DNA of 64,000 bases from Allium sativum (Eukaryota > Streptophyta > Magnoliopsida > Asparagales > Amaryllidaceae), in NCBI GenBank assembly GCA_030737875.1, contig CM060915.1, positions 907,130,677-907,194,676 of the forward strand, read 5' to 3'. Below are positions 10,432-21,916 of the stretch, in pieces. Under the pieces are notes generated by a model. That model did not search any database. It saw only the letters and a program-made list of their open reading frames with translations, and was not told the DNA's origin. Each line of letters begins with the position of its first letter. The first letter of the stretch is position 1. Made by a program: the position numbers and the translations under genes.

Positions 10432-10604
10432 ATGATAGCCATTAGATCTTCCGCTGCTAATCAAGGTACGTTATCTTAAACAATAGATCATATTAAGTTT
10501 CTCCCTTTTGTTTGTGAAATATTCAGTATTGGTGATCTTAGGACTATTCAGTTGAATTGTACATCATTAATTATGAAATATTAAATAATTAAGAAAATTC
10601 TCGC
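10432..10604 (+). repeat. 5' LTR remnant of copia element C1
   Basis: Collinear with the end of the 3' LTR (33747-33919): both have atcttccgctgctaatcaag, gatcatattaagtttctccc and aattaagaaaattct. Its upstream part is missing because relic LTR L0 adjoins it at 10431/10432. Confidence 0.85.
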
Positions 10605-10605
10605 A

Positions 10606-10620
10606 TGTTCTATCAGAGCC
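10606..10620 (+). promoter_or_regulatory. primer-binding site of C1 (initiator tRNA-Met type, mutated)
   Basis: The stretch tctatcagagcc right after the LTR end resembles TGGTATCAGAGC, the usual plant site complementary to initiator tRNA-Met, with changes at the 5' side. Position directly after the LTR supports it. Confidence 0.65.
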
Positions 10621-11205
10621 AACCAATAACTGAACATTTCCGATGATTGCAGTTGATCTATTCTATGCTTTACTCATGATGTTTAATTGAGTATGTACTG
10701 TAATAAGTCATTTATGCACATGAGATTTATGATTTTATTAATCACCAAAGTGGTCAAAATTAGAATAATCATTTGTGCATAAGTGACATAATGATTATTT
10801 ATAGAAATTACCAGTTATAATTATACCAATAAAAAAACTGGCGCCACTAATGATAGAACCTAAGAACTTAACCAAAGGAAAGTCTTGTTCTATAACTATA
10901 TGATATGATGAGGTTTAATAGATATTTTGATTAAATAAATATTGATCATCCAAAGATGTTAGTTCTATTTAATTGAATATATTTATTACTCACTCATGTT
11001 TTGGTATTTAATTATGTTAAGTATAAGATAATATCTACCCAAAGGAGTGCTATATTATACTATTATGTACATATCAGAATTCCATTAGTTATGAGCTTAT
11101 AGTTATTCCAATTTTTATTTGTAGTAGTTCCCATGAATACACATGATTCATATGTTACATTGTTCATTGGTGTTAATTTTTTAAATGGGGAGAATATGTC
11201 AATTT
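10621..11205 (+). other. AT-rich leader of C1, no coding signal
   Basis: Lies between PBS and gag. No sustained ORF, no repeat and no motif that I recognise. Confidence 0.5.
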
Positions 11206-11760
11206 CCATTTAGGTGTTCAGGATCTTGACTTGGCACTCCTTGAGGATAAACCTGCTACTCTTACAGCAGTTAGTATTGAGACAGAAAAATCACACCATA
11301 AAGCATGGGAACATAGTAACAGATTGAGCCTTATGTTCATCAAGATGATTGTTGCTAACAACATCAAGTCAACAATTCCGCAGACATAAAGTGCTAAGGA
11401 ATATATATGCAGTTTGTGGAAGAGTGTTTCCATTCAACTGATAAGTTACTCGCTGGTACTCTTATGGCAGAACTCACGACCATGAAGTTTGATGGGTCGC
11501 GAACTATGCAAGAGCACATTATAGGGATGACTAATCTTGGAACAAGGTTAAACTCCCTTAGGCTTACAGTATAGGATTCTTTTCTTGTCCAGTTTGTTCT
11601 GAACTCGCTACCTTCTGAATATGGACATTTTCAAATTAACTATAACACTATAAAGGATAAGTGGAATGTTAATGAATTGGCCAGTAGACTTGTTCAAAAA
11701 GAAGGACGTTTAAAGTCAAGTGGATCACTCAGTAAGTTTTGTGAGTAATAAATCTGGCAA
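11206..11760 (+). pseudogene. gag: copia gag remnant
   Basis: Across frames it reads VQDLDLALLEDKP, HKAWEHSNRLSLMFI, KEY(.)MQFVEECF, LTTMKFDGSRTMQEHI and FVLNSLPSEYGHF, the pattern of the copia capsid (UBN2-type) domain. Lesions include a TAA at 11387-11389, a frameshift near 11402 and a TAG at 11572-11574. The normal protein forms the cytoplasmic virus-like particle of the element; this copy cannot encode it. Confidence 0.8.
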
Positions 11761-13237
11761 AGAAAAGAATGGAAATTCAAGTTGTCTGAAGAAGAAAAAG
11801 GCAACGCTAAGAATGGGTAGGATAAGGAAAAGAAGGAACTAAAAGATGTTCGATTTCAGTTCTGTAAAAAGAAAGGACGTTATCAAAATGACTATCCGAA
11901 AAGGATAACTTGCTTCGAAAAGAAAGGTAATCATTTATCTTTTGTATGTTTTGAATCAAATTTAGTTGAAGTTCCTATTAATACATGGTGGCTTGATACT
12001 GGTGCTATAGCACATGTTTCCAGTAATGTGCAGGGATTTCTTACGATCTGAATCATAAATCCACATGAAGGACATTTTCTCTTTATGGGAAACGGAATGA
12101 AATCTAAAATAGAAGGCATCAGGACTTATCATATAATTTTAGAAAGTGGATATGTATTAGACTTGTATAGTACCCTTTATGTACCTTCATTATGTAGAAA
12201 CCTTATCGTAAGTAAATTGGATATTTATGGTTCGATATGTATGTTTAGATTTGGTTGTTTTGATTTATATAAGAATACTGATAATGTTGGTTCTGGTATT
12301 CTAATTGATGGTCTATATAAATTGAAACTGAATGACAATTATGCAAATTCCTTGCTGAATGTAGTAAATAATGTTGGATGCAAACGTAACATGTTGAAAA
12401 TTATTCTTTCTTATGGCATATAAGACTAGGTCATTATCCAAAGAAAGAATGATGAGATTAGTAAGTAATGAAATTTTATAAAATTTGGACTTTAGTGATC
12501 TACAATTATATGTGGATTGTATTAAAGGTAAACAAACCAAACATAATAAGAAAAGAGCCACAAGAAACAACTAGCTCCTTGAAATAATTCACATTGATGT
12601 TTGCGGACCTATGGACACTCCAACCTTTAATGGAGAATAGTATTTCATCACTTTTATTGACGATTTTTCCCGTTACGGTTATGTCTATTTGCTCCATGAA
12701 AATCTCAACCTGTGAATGTCGTTGAGACATTTATAAAGGAAGTTGAGAGGAAATTAGATAAAACGGTGAAAATCATAAGGTCCGATAGAGGTCGTGAATA
12801 TTATGACAAACATAATGAGTCAGTCCCATATCTAGGTCCATTTGCAAAATTCCTCGAAAGTCATGACATATGTGCGCAATACACAATGTCAGGTAAACCA
12901 TAGCAAAATGGTATAGCAAAAAGGCGCCGTATGATGTTAATAGATATGATTAGGGGTATGATGTCAGATTCTACACTACCTAAGAATTTGTGGTTGTATG
13001 CTCTCAAAACCGCTAATTATTTGTTGAATACGGTTCCTAGTAAAGCTGTTCAAAAGACTCCTTTTGAATTATGGACTAACAGGAAACCAAGATTAAGACA
13101 CCTGCATGTTTGGGGTTGTCCAGTGGAAGCAATAATTTACAATACATATGAAAAGAAATTAGATTCTCGAACGATTAGTGGGTACTTCTTAGGTTACCCT
13201 GAAAAATCTAAAGGGCATATGTTTTACTGTCCTAATC
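11761..13237 (+). pseudogene. pol: copia protease and integrase remnant
   Basis: A degraded CCHC knuckle (FCKKKGRYQNDYP, 11860) is followed by protease WWLDTGA (about 11990). Integrase begins with RLGHYPKKERMMRL and YVDCIKG. HIDVCGPM (about 12590), SDRGREYY (about 12781) and the QNGIAKRR region (12904) mark the core. It ends with the conserved FELWTNRKPRLRHLHVWGCP and SGYFLGYPEKSKGHMFYC. Stops occur at several sites. The frame is cut at 13237 by the Tekay insertion and resumes at 25466. Confidence 0.85.
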
Positions 13238-13804
13238 TGTAACACCCCGTGTATTCTATAACAGTGAAATTCACAAATTAAAGTATAATTAATTTCAAAT
13301 CAAAGAATTAAGGGAAACGGGATACGCCATTGTGTTCGTCTCGGAAAAATACGCGAAATAGAGTCCGAGTTTTCGAAAAACGGAGTCCGTATGAAGAAGA
13401 TATGGCCTCCGGAAGTTTCAAAATTCAGGTTAAAATTCAAACAGACGAAAACAGCTCAGAAAAACAAGTTTAAAATTCAAAATCGGGCCCAATTGGCCAG
13501 GGCGAGAAAATTCCCGCCTAAGGCACCCAGGTCGACTTGGCAGTTGACCTGGGCTAGAGGTCGACAGGGCAGTCGACACCCGTGTCGACTGCCAAGTCGA
13601 CACGGTGTCGACTGGGCTGTCGACCTGGCCCCAGAGCCAGGTCGAACCCAGCCCACCCTGGCTGGCCTAGTCTATGTGTGGTCGATTTTCTGAGCCTTGC
13701 CTTGTCACTAGGGCTAGGTGTCAGCTCCTGGTTGGTCTCTTCTTTGAACGAACGACTATTATTAAACCAAGCTCCATCGACGGTCTAAATCAACTCAGAA
13801 ACTC

Positions 13805-13814
13805 TATAAAAAGG
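13805..13814 (+). promoter_or_regulatory. TATA box of the Tekay 5' LTR
   Basis: TATAAAAAGG in CTCTATAAAAAGGACC; the same sequence recurs in the 3' LTR at 22484. U3 would be about 570 bp, leaving nearly 3 kb of R and U5. Confidence 0.75.
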
Positions 13815-15442
13815 ACCTAAGACTAACCCTAATTCACATAAACTAAAATGGAGATGAGACCATCATGCTGCTGAGGAGAGACTGAGGATAGCCGTCAGAA
13901 AATAAAGAGACAATTAGGAGACAAACTCTAAAGCATAAAGCAACTACAAGTTAAGCTTAAACAAATCAAATCAACGCCTACATCAAAGGAATAGCATCTC
14001 CAAATCCAGAATTCAGAAATCTGAATTGAAGAATTCGTCACACGATTGTAAGTAGAGTATTATTCCGATGTGAATAAACAACTGTGTTTGATTTGTGTAA
14101 AATGAGAATTACACTTGATTTGTGGTGATAGTAATTCATATTTGTGCGTTGCTATGATTCTAATCGATTTGGAATGTTGTGATATAACGATTGGATATTC
14201 GCAAGTATGTAATTCATGATAAAAACTACATGTTTGCGGTAGTTTAATTGAGATTCATGCAAGTATACGATTGGATATTCGCAAGTATGTAATTCATGTT
14301 GAAGCTACATGTTTTGTGGTTGTTTAATTGAGATTCATGTAAGTATGTGGTTTTGCTACTATGCCAACATAATGTATATTTTTGTACAAAATCACTTTTT
14401 GTGTAATTGGATCAAATTTAGGGTATTATGATTCATATGAAATTATGTTGGAATTGGCATCATGATCTATGTATAAAACTATACTTTAGTATTAGAAACA
14501 AAAGTAAGCCTCTTTGTGAACTTATGTTGATTTTATGAATATGACTAGGCTATGTTTGGTATTATGCCTAATTGAAAAACATGTTAGGCCTATATTGTTA
14601 ACAAGAACTATATGATAATATATGTGACACATAGCTAAGTTAGATTTACATTCCAATTGCAAGTTTGCATGAATAAAGTAAAAACCATGATTTCATGTTT
14701 AGGAATATTTATGCCATGATTACATGAATAGATCAAAAACAATGATTTCATGTTTGGGTATATTTGTGCCATGATATTGTGAATAGATTAAAAATCATGA
14801 TTAAGTTGGAATAATTCTAGTTGAACCATACTTTTGTATTAGTAACAAAAGTAAGCACCTTTGTCAATATATAGTGATTTTATAAACATGATTTGCTTAT
14901 GTTTGACATTATGCCTAAGTGAAAATATAGGTTTATGTTGTAGTTAAGACTATGTGTCAATAATGATATCTAATTTAGTTAGATTCTTAACTTAACTACA
15001 AGTTTACATGGTTTGATTCATGTCGCTTATGCTTTATGACCAAAGTATATGTTACTACAATGCAAGTACACCAGTTTCTATTTTGTAGTTCCAACGTTAT
15101 GTTGCAAGTTCATGCGTTCACATTCCCCTTTTTGTGTATATAATCACGTTTTAAGCCTCCCCTTTTTCACGTGGCTAAGTTGGGCTTAAAAGGCTAAGCC
15201 CAACATATATTATAATAAACGAACGTATTAAACGGGGGAAATAGCATTGGGCCAAATTAATTAATAAATGAAAATATAAAAGTAGACGGGCCCAAATTCA
15301 AGAATGGGCTGGGCCCATGATTGGTGTAAACCTTTACACCATTAGCTTAAATTGATTTTGAATAATGGGCCGCAAATATTTACATATAAGAAAATAAAGA
15401 AGAAAGACAAAATATGTAAATGTAGAAAATACGATGTGTTTA

Positions 15443-15646
15443 ACCCGAGGTTGGATTGAGTTGTGATGTAAACCTGCCCGGAACCGCCCGGCTGTCCAGT
15501 AGTCACAACAATACCTATCCAATGTGGGTGGTTAAACATGGAACCCAATAAGGACCCGAGGTTAGACTGAGTTGTGGCGTAAGACTGCGCGGACCCAACC
15601 GGCAACAGGCAGCCACAACAATACCTGTCTAATGTGAGAGGTCAAG
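15443..15646 (+). repeat. direct duplication of about 90 bp inside the Tekay LTR
   Basis: The two copies share cccgaggtt(g/a)ga(t/c)tgagttgtg, cacaacaatacct and aatgtg...ggt(t/c)aa. The 3' LTR carries the same pair (from about 24122), so the duplication predates this insertion. Confidence 0.8.
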
Positions 15647-16783
15647 GCTTTAATAAGACAATTAAGGCTGAGTCAGGATTGATAGGATTAAGTAAATTAT
15701 ATTAATACTTAATCAAAATGGAACATGCTAAACTAAACAGACTGATTGGGGGTTAGGTTTATAAAACACTTAACCAACTTAGCATGTTGGCTAGAAATAG
15801 AAAACCTAGTAGCGGGGGGCCCTTTTCAGCAGTAACCCTATAAGGTGTATCATGATACCCTGAAACTAGGCAGGGTGGGGCACGATTACTGGGCTGACTG
15901 TAAGAGGTCAAATCGACGACGGTGGTGCAGCAGTGTAGGTTCTAACGGGGTGCGGGCGTGCACACACTCCGGCGCAGAAAAATAAGGCACTGGGCACCAG
16001 TAGCATACCTGTGCATTCTAGGATTGTGTCGGGCCGCCACCATGGGACTTGATGCACCCCATGGTGGGACCAGCATAGATAACTACAACATCGGGGGCCG
16101 TAAGACACATGTAACTATGCGAGTAGGAGCCGATCATCATAAAATGGATCACTTCACCCTGATTATGGGGTGCCTGTTGGGAACTAGTTTATATGGGTAC
16201 AGAGATTAATATGGGGTACGATAGTATATTCGACCCTAGACAACTTAACTAAGTTTATAGTGCTTTCCCATTTCTAGTTTATACTTATCATACCCAGTTC
16301 TTTATTCATAGACTGAATAGTCCTAGACTTACTCAGGCTTTATGTCTGACTCTACTTTTCTTTCGTCTTCTTTTCTTCCGTTCCCCCCCCCCCAGGTCCA
16401 CAGGGAGGGAATACCGCAGCTTGACCAGCCTTCATATCCAGCTTGAAGAGAAAGAATGTATTGCTTGGATCTTTTCGTTTTGGAATATGGCTTTGGACAA
16501 CAACTATGGGACTTTTGCAGTTTATTTATGTTATCTTTATGCTTATTTAAATAATGTAATCAAGACAGTTATGAAGATGTTATGTTTTTGGAAGTATTAT
16601 AAGACAATTATGGTATGGCTGGTGTAACACGTATTTTAATGAAATAAAAGTTGTTGTTTTCCGCTGTTCAAAAATATGTGTTCTTATATCTGTCTTGTAT
16701 ATCTGTGACTTATACTTATAAACCTCCACCAAAATTAGGGCATTCCCTTTGAGAGTGACCGTAATGGAGGTGGGGTGTTTCAC

Positions 16784-16801
16784 TTGGTATTAGAGCATAG
16801 G
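16784..16801 (+). promoter_or_regulatory. primer-binding site, initiator tRNA-Met type
   Basis: TTGGTATTAGAGCATAGG starts two bases after the 5' LTR. It matches TGGTATCAGAGC apart from one base, as in most plant chromoviruses. Confidence 0.85.
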
Positions 16802-16971
16802 TATACCAGATAAGATAAAAAGTTTTGGAAATTTATTTTCAAAAAGGAAATTTAAAGAAGCATTTTTTTTAAAAAGATAAAATGTTTTATTTTAAAAGGC
16901 AAAGCCCCCCCCCCAAAGCCATAGGTACTATCTCTTATCCTTCGTTTTGAATCTATCCTTTTTGTTTCAGC

Positions 16972-19900
16972 ATGTCCGAAGAACTTAACTTGCCAGAGGG
17001 TGTACCAATACCTGGTTGGTTTAGACGGTTCTTAGAAGCAAGGGCCACTCAGCCAGGTCCTACCGTTCCTCCTCCCCCAACTGCAGGAGATCATCCAGCT
17101 GCAGCGGCACCTCTTCCTCCACCTCCTCCGCGGGGAAACACTTTTGCTAAGATATGTAAAGATTTTAAAGCTATGGGAGGAAAGGATTTCCATGGAACTG
17201 AGTCCTTCGTGGCAGCCAGAAATTGGCTGAAAGAAACCGAGGACTTATTCGTCATCTTTGAGGTAGAAGATAGACAGAAAATACAACTGGCAGTATGGGT
17301 ACTAAAAGGTGAGGCTTCCTACTGGTGGGAAGTCACCAATGCAGAAAGACCAGTGGAAACATGGGAGGACTTTAGGGCAAGGTTTGAGGCTAAATTTCTC
17401 TCAGATGCGGAAAGGAGTTTGCAGTTGGAAAAATTCTTATTTCTTAAGCAAGGGAACAAGACAGTCAAAGAGTATGTTAATCAGTTCGATGAGCTGGCTA
17501 GGTTTGGGCTGGACCTAGTCAACACCCCACACAAGAAGGCTCTCCGTTTCGTCAAAGGGTTGAATGAGCCATTACACAGTTTTGCCATGACCCATATACC
17601 CATGGGAGCCACATATGAAAGATTGGTACAGATGGCATTGCTGAACGAAGAGGATAAGGGCAAGAAGGAGACTAAGGCAGAAAGCTCTCAAGGGAAGAAA
17701 GAGGGTTTGCAGCCTAAGAAGATAGACTTTAAGAAAGGCGGGAAATGCAACAAAGAGAAGAGGAAGTGTAATTTCTATGGCAGAGTGGGGCACTTAGTGA
17801 AAGATTGTCGGAAAAAGAAGGCCAAGGAGAATGGTGGGTGCTTTTCTTACGGTGAGACAGGCCACAGGGCTAAGGACTGCCCAAAGAAACGAGGACAGGG
17901 GCAGAGGGCTGGATCCACCTCAGGGGCACAAGTTCATGTGCTAGAAGCGCCACCTCTGCAACAGCAAGGTATAGATACTTCTGTAGAAAGGGTAGTTTAT
18001 CTTTATGATCACCCCGTTCGCACTTTATTTGATTCTGGCGCATCGCACTCCTTTATCTCGTCTGCTTTAGTAGAATCTCTGCACCTAAAAACTAGTATGG
18101 TGGAGGACCCCTTAATTGTTTCAAACCCAATTGGGGGCCCAGCTCATTTGTCTATGATATGTTTGGGATTGAAAATTTCTATTCTAAGCGTAGAATTTCA
18201 ATGTAGTGCCTTTGTTTTGGGCTTTTCGGGATATGGTTTGATTTTGGGCATGGATTGGCTATCCAGTAATGGGGCCATCCTTGATTGTGAGAAAAGGGTT
18301 GTTAGGCTCCTAACCCATCTCGGTAACACTTTGGAAATTACTTGTAATCCCTCGTATGCGGTTATGCTTAGTTATCTTGAATCGCTAGATGCCTCTGTCG
18401 ACAATTTGCAATCGGTGAGAGTGGTCCGGGAATATCCGGATGTCTTCGAAGAGGTGAAGGGCTTGCCTCCGAAGCGGGAGATAGACTTCCGCATATATCT
18501 TGTAGATAATGCAAAGCCCGTTGTGTTGCCCGTTAGACACATGGCTCCACGGTAAAGAAAAGAGCTCAGTAAACAGATTAAAGAGCTTCTAGAGAAGGGG
18601 TTCATTAGAAGGAGCATTTCAGAATGGGGCGCTCCGGTGGTGTTCGCTACAAAGGCGGATGGTTCACTCCGTCTATGTGTTGACTATAGGGAGCTCAACA
18701 AGCTAACGAAAAAGAATAGGCACCCTCTCCCCAGAATTGACGATTTGTTTGATCAGCTTGTAGGAGCGTCTGTTTTCTCCCAACTCGATTTAGCAACCGG
18801 TTTTCATCAGCTAAGGGTGGCTGAAGATAGCATCGATAAAACGGCATTCAGAACCCCAGACGGCTTCTTTGAATGGCTTGTCACGCCTTTCGGCTTGACT
18901 AACGCACCTGCTTACTTTGTGGACCTGATGAGTAGGGTATTTAGAGATTTCCTCAACAAGTTCGTAGTGGTCTTCGTAGACGATATCCTTATCTTCTCAA
19001 AGAGTGAAGAGGAACATGCTCAGCACTTAAGGGCAATCATGGAAACTCTGCGATTCCATCAGCTAAAAGCCAAATTCTCCAAATGCCACTTCTGGAGAGA
19101 AGAGGTGAGGTTCCTTGGGCACATAGTATCCAAACAAGGGTTAGCAGTGGACCCTGCTAAGGTAGTGGCGGTACAGGATTGGAAGACACCAAGGAATGCA
19201 ACTGAGGTCCGAAGTTTTCTAGGACTAGCAGGTTTCTATCGAAAGTTCATAAAGGATTTTTCGAGAATCTCAGCTCCGCTCACGAAATTGACCAAGAAGA
19301 ATCTAGCGTTCAAATGGGACTTGGATTGCGAGTTTGCTTTCCAGCGACTAAAAAGGGCTCTTACAACAACCCCAGTTTTGACGTTGCCAGATGGGAGCAA
19401 GATGTTCACTGTTTATACAGATGCATGTGGGACAGGGCTAGGCGCCGTCTTAATGCAAGAAGGAAGGGTAGTAGCTTATGGCGGGAGGCAGTTGAAAGTG
19501 CACGAAAAGAACTACCCGACCCACGATCTTGAGTTAGCTGCCATCGTCTTTGCACTCAAGTCTTGGCGACACTATCTCCTAGGTGAGAAGTTCGAACTTT
19601 ACACTGACCATAAATCGTTGAAATATCTTTTCTCGCAGAAAGATCTTAACTTGAGGCAACAAAGATGGATGGATTTTCTTGCCTCGTACGATTTCGAGAT
19701 CTCCTACACTCCGGGCAAAGGCAACGTAGTGGCAGACGCGTTGAGCCGAAAGAAATTGACCCTAAGCCCGCTGTTCGTTGAAAGACAAAGCCTAGAGTTT
19801 ATAGCCAGCTTCGACTTTAGGCCTTCCTCCGATTTTGTACCAGGCTTGCTAACATCTCTTGAAGTGCGCCCGACTTTAGTGGACTCAATAGGGACAGCAC

Positions 19901-21348
19901 AACGCGAAGACCCTCAGCTTATGGAAACGATTGATAGGCTAATTAGGGGTGAGACTTCAAGTCACCTCAACAGATACTCCATCGACGATAAGGGTTGGCT
20001 AAGGCGAGACGAAAGACTATGCGTCCCACAAACAAGGGATTTAGTAAAGAGGGTTCTCGAGGAAGCACATCACTCCAAGATGACGATACACCCAGGCGGA
20101 GATAAAATGTACAAAGATATAAAAAGAACTTTCTTCTGGAACGGCATGAAAAAGGACGTGGCAGAATTCGTTTCTAAGTGTATGGTGTGCCAACAGGTTA
20201 AGGCGGAACAGAAAAAGCCTGGCGGTCTGCTACATCCTCTAGAGGTCCCGCAGTGGAAGTGGGATAGCATCTCAATGGACTTCATCGATGGGCTGCCTAG
20301 GTCTAGGAGAGGCAACACTAGCATTTGGGTAATAGTCGATAGGCTTACTAAAAGCGCCCACTTCTTACCTGTCAAAAGTAAAAGAAATGCCTCATCTCTA
20401 GCATCTCTTTACCTCAAGGAAATTGTCCGACTCCACGGAATACCATCCAGCATTATTAGTGACCGAGACCCTATCTTCACAAGTGAGTTTTGGCGGATTC
20501 TGCAAGAAGCGGTAGGCACGCAGTTATGCTTGAGCACAGCCTATCATCCCCAAACTGACGGCCAAACGGAAAGAGTGAACAGTGTTTTGGAGGACCTTTT
20601 AAGACTGTGCGTCCTTGACTTCGGAGGAACGTGGGAAGACCATCTTCCTTTGGTAGAAATTGCCTACAACAACAGCTATCAAGCAACAATCGGAATGGCG
20701 CCCTTCGAAGCTTTATATGGAAGACCGTGCCGATCGCCCACTTGTTGGTGGGAGTCTACTGATAAGCTCATACTTGGACCAGATATGATCCGAGAGACTT
20801 CAGAGAAAGTAGACTTAATACGAAGAAGGATGAAGACGGCCCAAGACAGACAAAAGTCCTACGCCGACAAGAGGAGGACCGACCTTGAATTTGAGGTTGG
20901 GGACAGAGTTTTTCTTAAGGTATCTCCGCTAAGGAACGTTGTTCATTTTGGAACCACAGGAAAGCTAGCACCAAGGTTCGTAGGGCCATTCCCTATCATC
21001 GAGAAAATTGGGGAAATGGACTATAGATTAGAGCTACCCGAAAAGCTGGCCGGAGTTCACAACGTTTTTCATGTTTCACATCTCCGAAAATGTCTACATG
21101 AGTCTGCTGAAGTGGTAGAGCCAAATATCCTAGAAGAAGCTGAATTGGAGCGCGAAGCAACCGTGAGGAAAGTTCCAACCCGCATATTAGGAACGGAAGT
21201 GAAGAAGCTACGCAACCGCGAAGTCAAGCTCGTCAAAGTTCAGTGGAGCGACGCCGAGGGAGACGCGACTTGGGAAACTGAAGCTAGAATACGCACTGCC
21301 TACCCTTTTCTTTTCGAGGGTACATCCTTGATCTTTCTTTTTCCTTAA
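16972..21348 (+). CDS. gag-pol: Gag-Pol polyprotein of the Tekay-like chromovirus, one internal stop
   Basis: A single frame of 1458 codons, interrupted only by TAA at 18553-18555. Gag covers about residues 1-260 ([19 protein letters not shown]). Two zinc knuckles lie at residues 266-279 and 290-303; both have Tyr where the second Cys should be ([18 protein letters not shown]). Protease has DSGAS at residue 354. RT covers REIDF through FVDDILIF (18973). RNase H has [15 protein letters not shown]. Integrase has an HHCC finger ([10 protein letters not shown] ... CMVCQQ), [16 protein letters not shown] and TDGQTERVN. Then come a GPF motif ([12 protein letters not shown]) and a chromodomain-like end ([20 protein letters not shown]), the Tekay/Del arrangement. 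ATG at 16972 follows a typical leader. The proteins package, copy and integrate the element; the stop falls between protease and RT, so this copy is probably not autonomous. Confidence 0.93.
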
Positions 21349-21898
21349 GTTGCGCTTTTATCTATCTTTTTAGGTATATTTCCTCGACCTTATCTTTTAG
21401 GTAGAAACCCTTTGGATGAAAACATGTAATTGAAACATGTTATGGATGATGGTTGCAAGTGGTTGCAAGTGATTGCTAGTGTTTGCTCGTGGTTGCATAT
21501 ACACACACAATCTAGGTTTTAGATCGGCTCAGTCACTTCATATTGCATATGCATATATGTTTGCATTCGTATATGGTTGAACTTTAATGTGTTGTCATAT
21601 GGATGTTGCATTTGTATGAATGATTGTGCACTCATGTAGAATCATGAATAGGAAAATTTGCATACATAATGGATTCATGGCACTCACATAATTCGCATTA
21701 AGGAGGTCAACTGAATCAGTAGACCGCCTGATTTTGCATTAGATAAGTACATGTACACACACACTTCGCATATGATCATGAAGCATTAGAAGTCTTTTAA
21801 GGACAATGGATACTCGTGTTTGATGGATGAGTAGATGGATGTTTGGATGTTAGGATATATATATTTTTCCTAAACTTGAAGATTTCGAGGACGAAATC
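21349..21898 (+). other. 3' untranslated region of the Tekay-like element
   Basis: AT-rich, with (ACAC)n traces and TGCATATGCATATATG words. No ORF. It ends with ttcgaggacgaaatccttt leading into the polypurine tract, a context characteristic of Tekay elements. Confidence 0.7.
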
Positions 21899-21916
21899 CT
21901 TTTAAGTGGGGAAGAA
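21899..21916 (+). other. polypurine tract of the Tekay-like element
   Basis: AAGTGGGGAAGAA directly before the 3' LTR TG at 21917; the expected second-strand primer. Confidence 0.85.

Larger units (their letters stand above)
13238..16782 (+). repeat. 5' LTR of the Tekay-like element (3545 bp)
   Basis: Begins TGTAACACCCCGTG and ends GGTGGGGTGTTTCA. It contains a TATA box at 13805, a dense cluster of GTCGAC sites (about 13510-13625), an internal direct duplication (15443-15535 and 15556-15646) and a poly-C run near 16385. Short ORFs inside it are mirrored in the 3' LTR and show no protein family. Confidence 0.95.

Noticed and set aside
13391..13788. Plus-strand ORFs of 68-100 codons in the Tekay 5' LTR, repeated at 22070-22467
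   Set aside because: They lie in U3 across the GTCGAC cluster upstream of the TATA box, have no domain, and appear twice only because the LTR does.
16784..16801. Possible tRNA gene fragment at TGGTATTAGAGC (also 10606 and 49247)
   Set aside because: Only the 3'-end complement of tRNA-Met is present, directly beside LTR ends; these are primer-binding sites.
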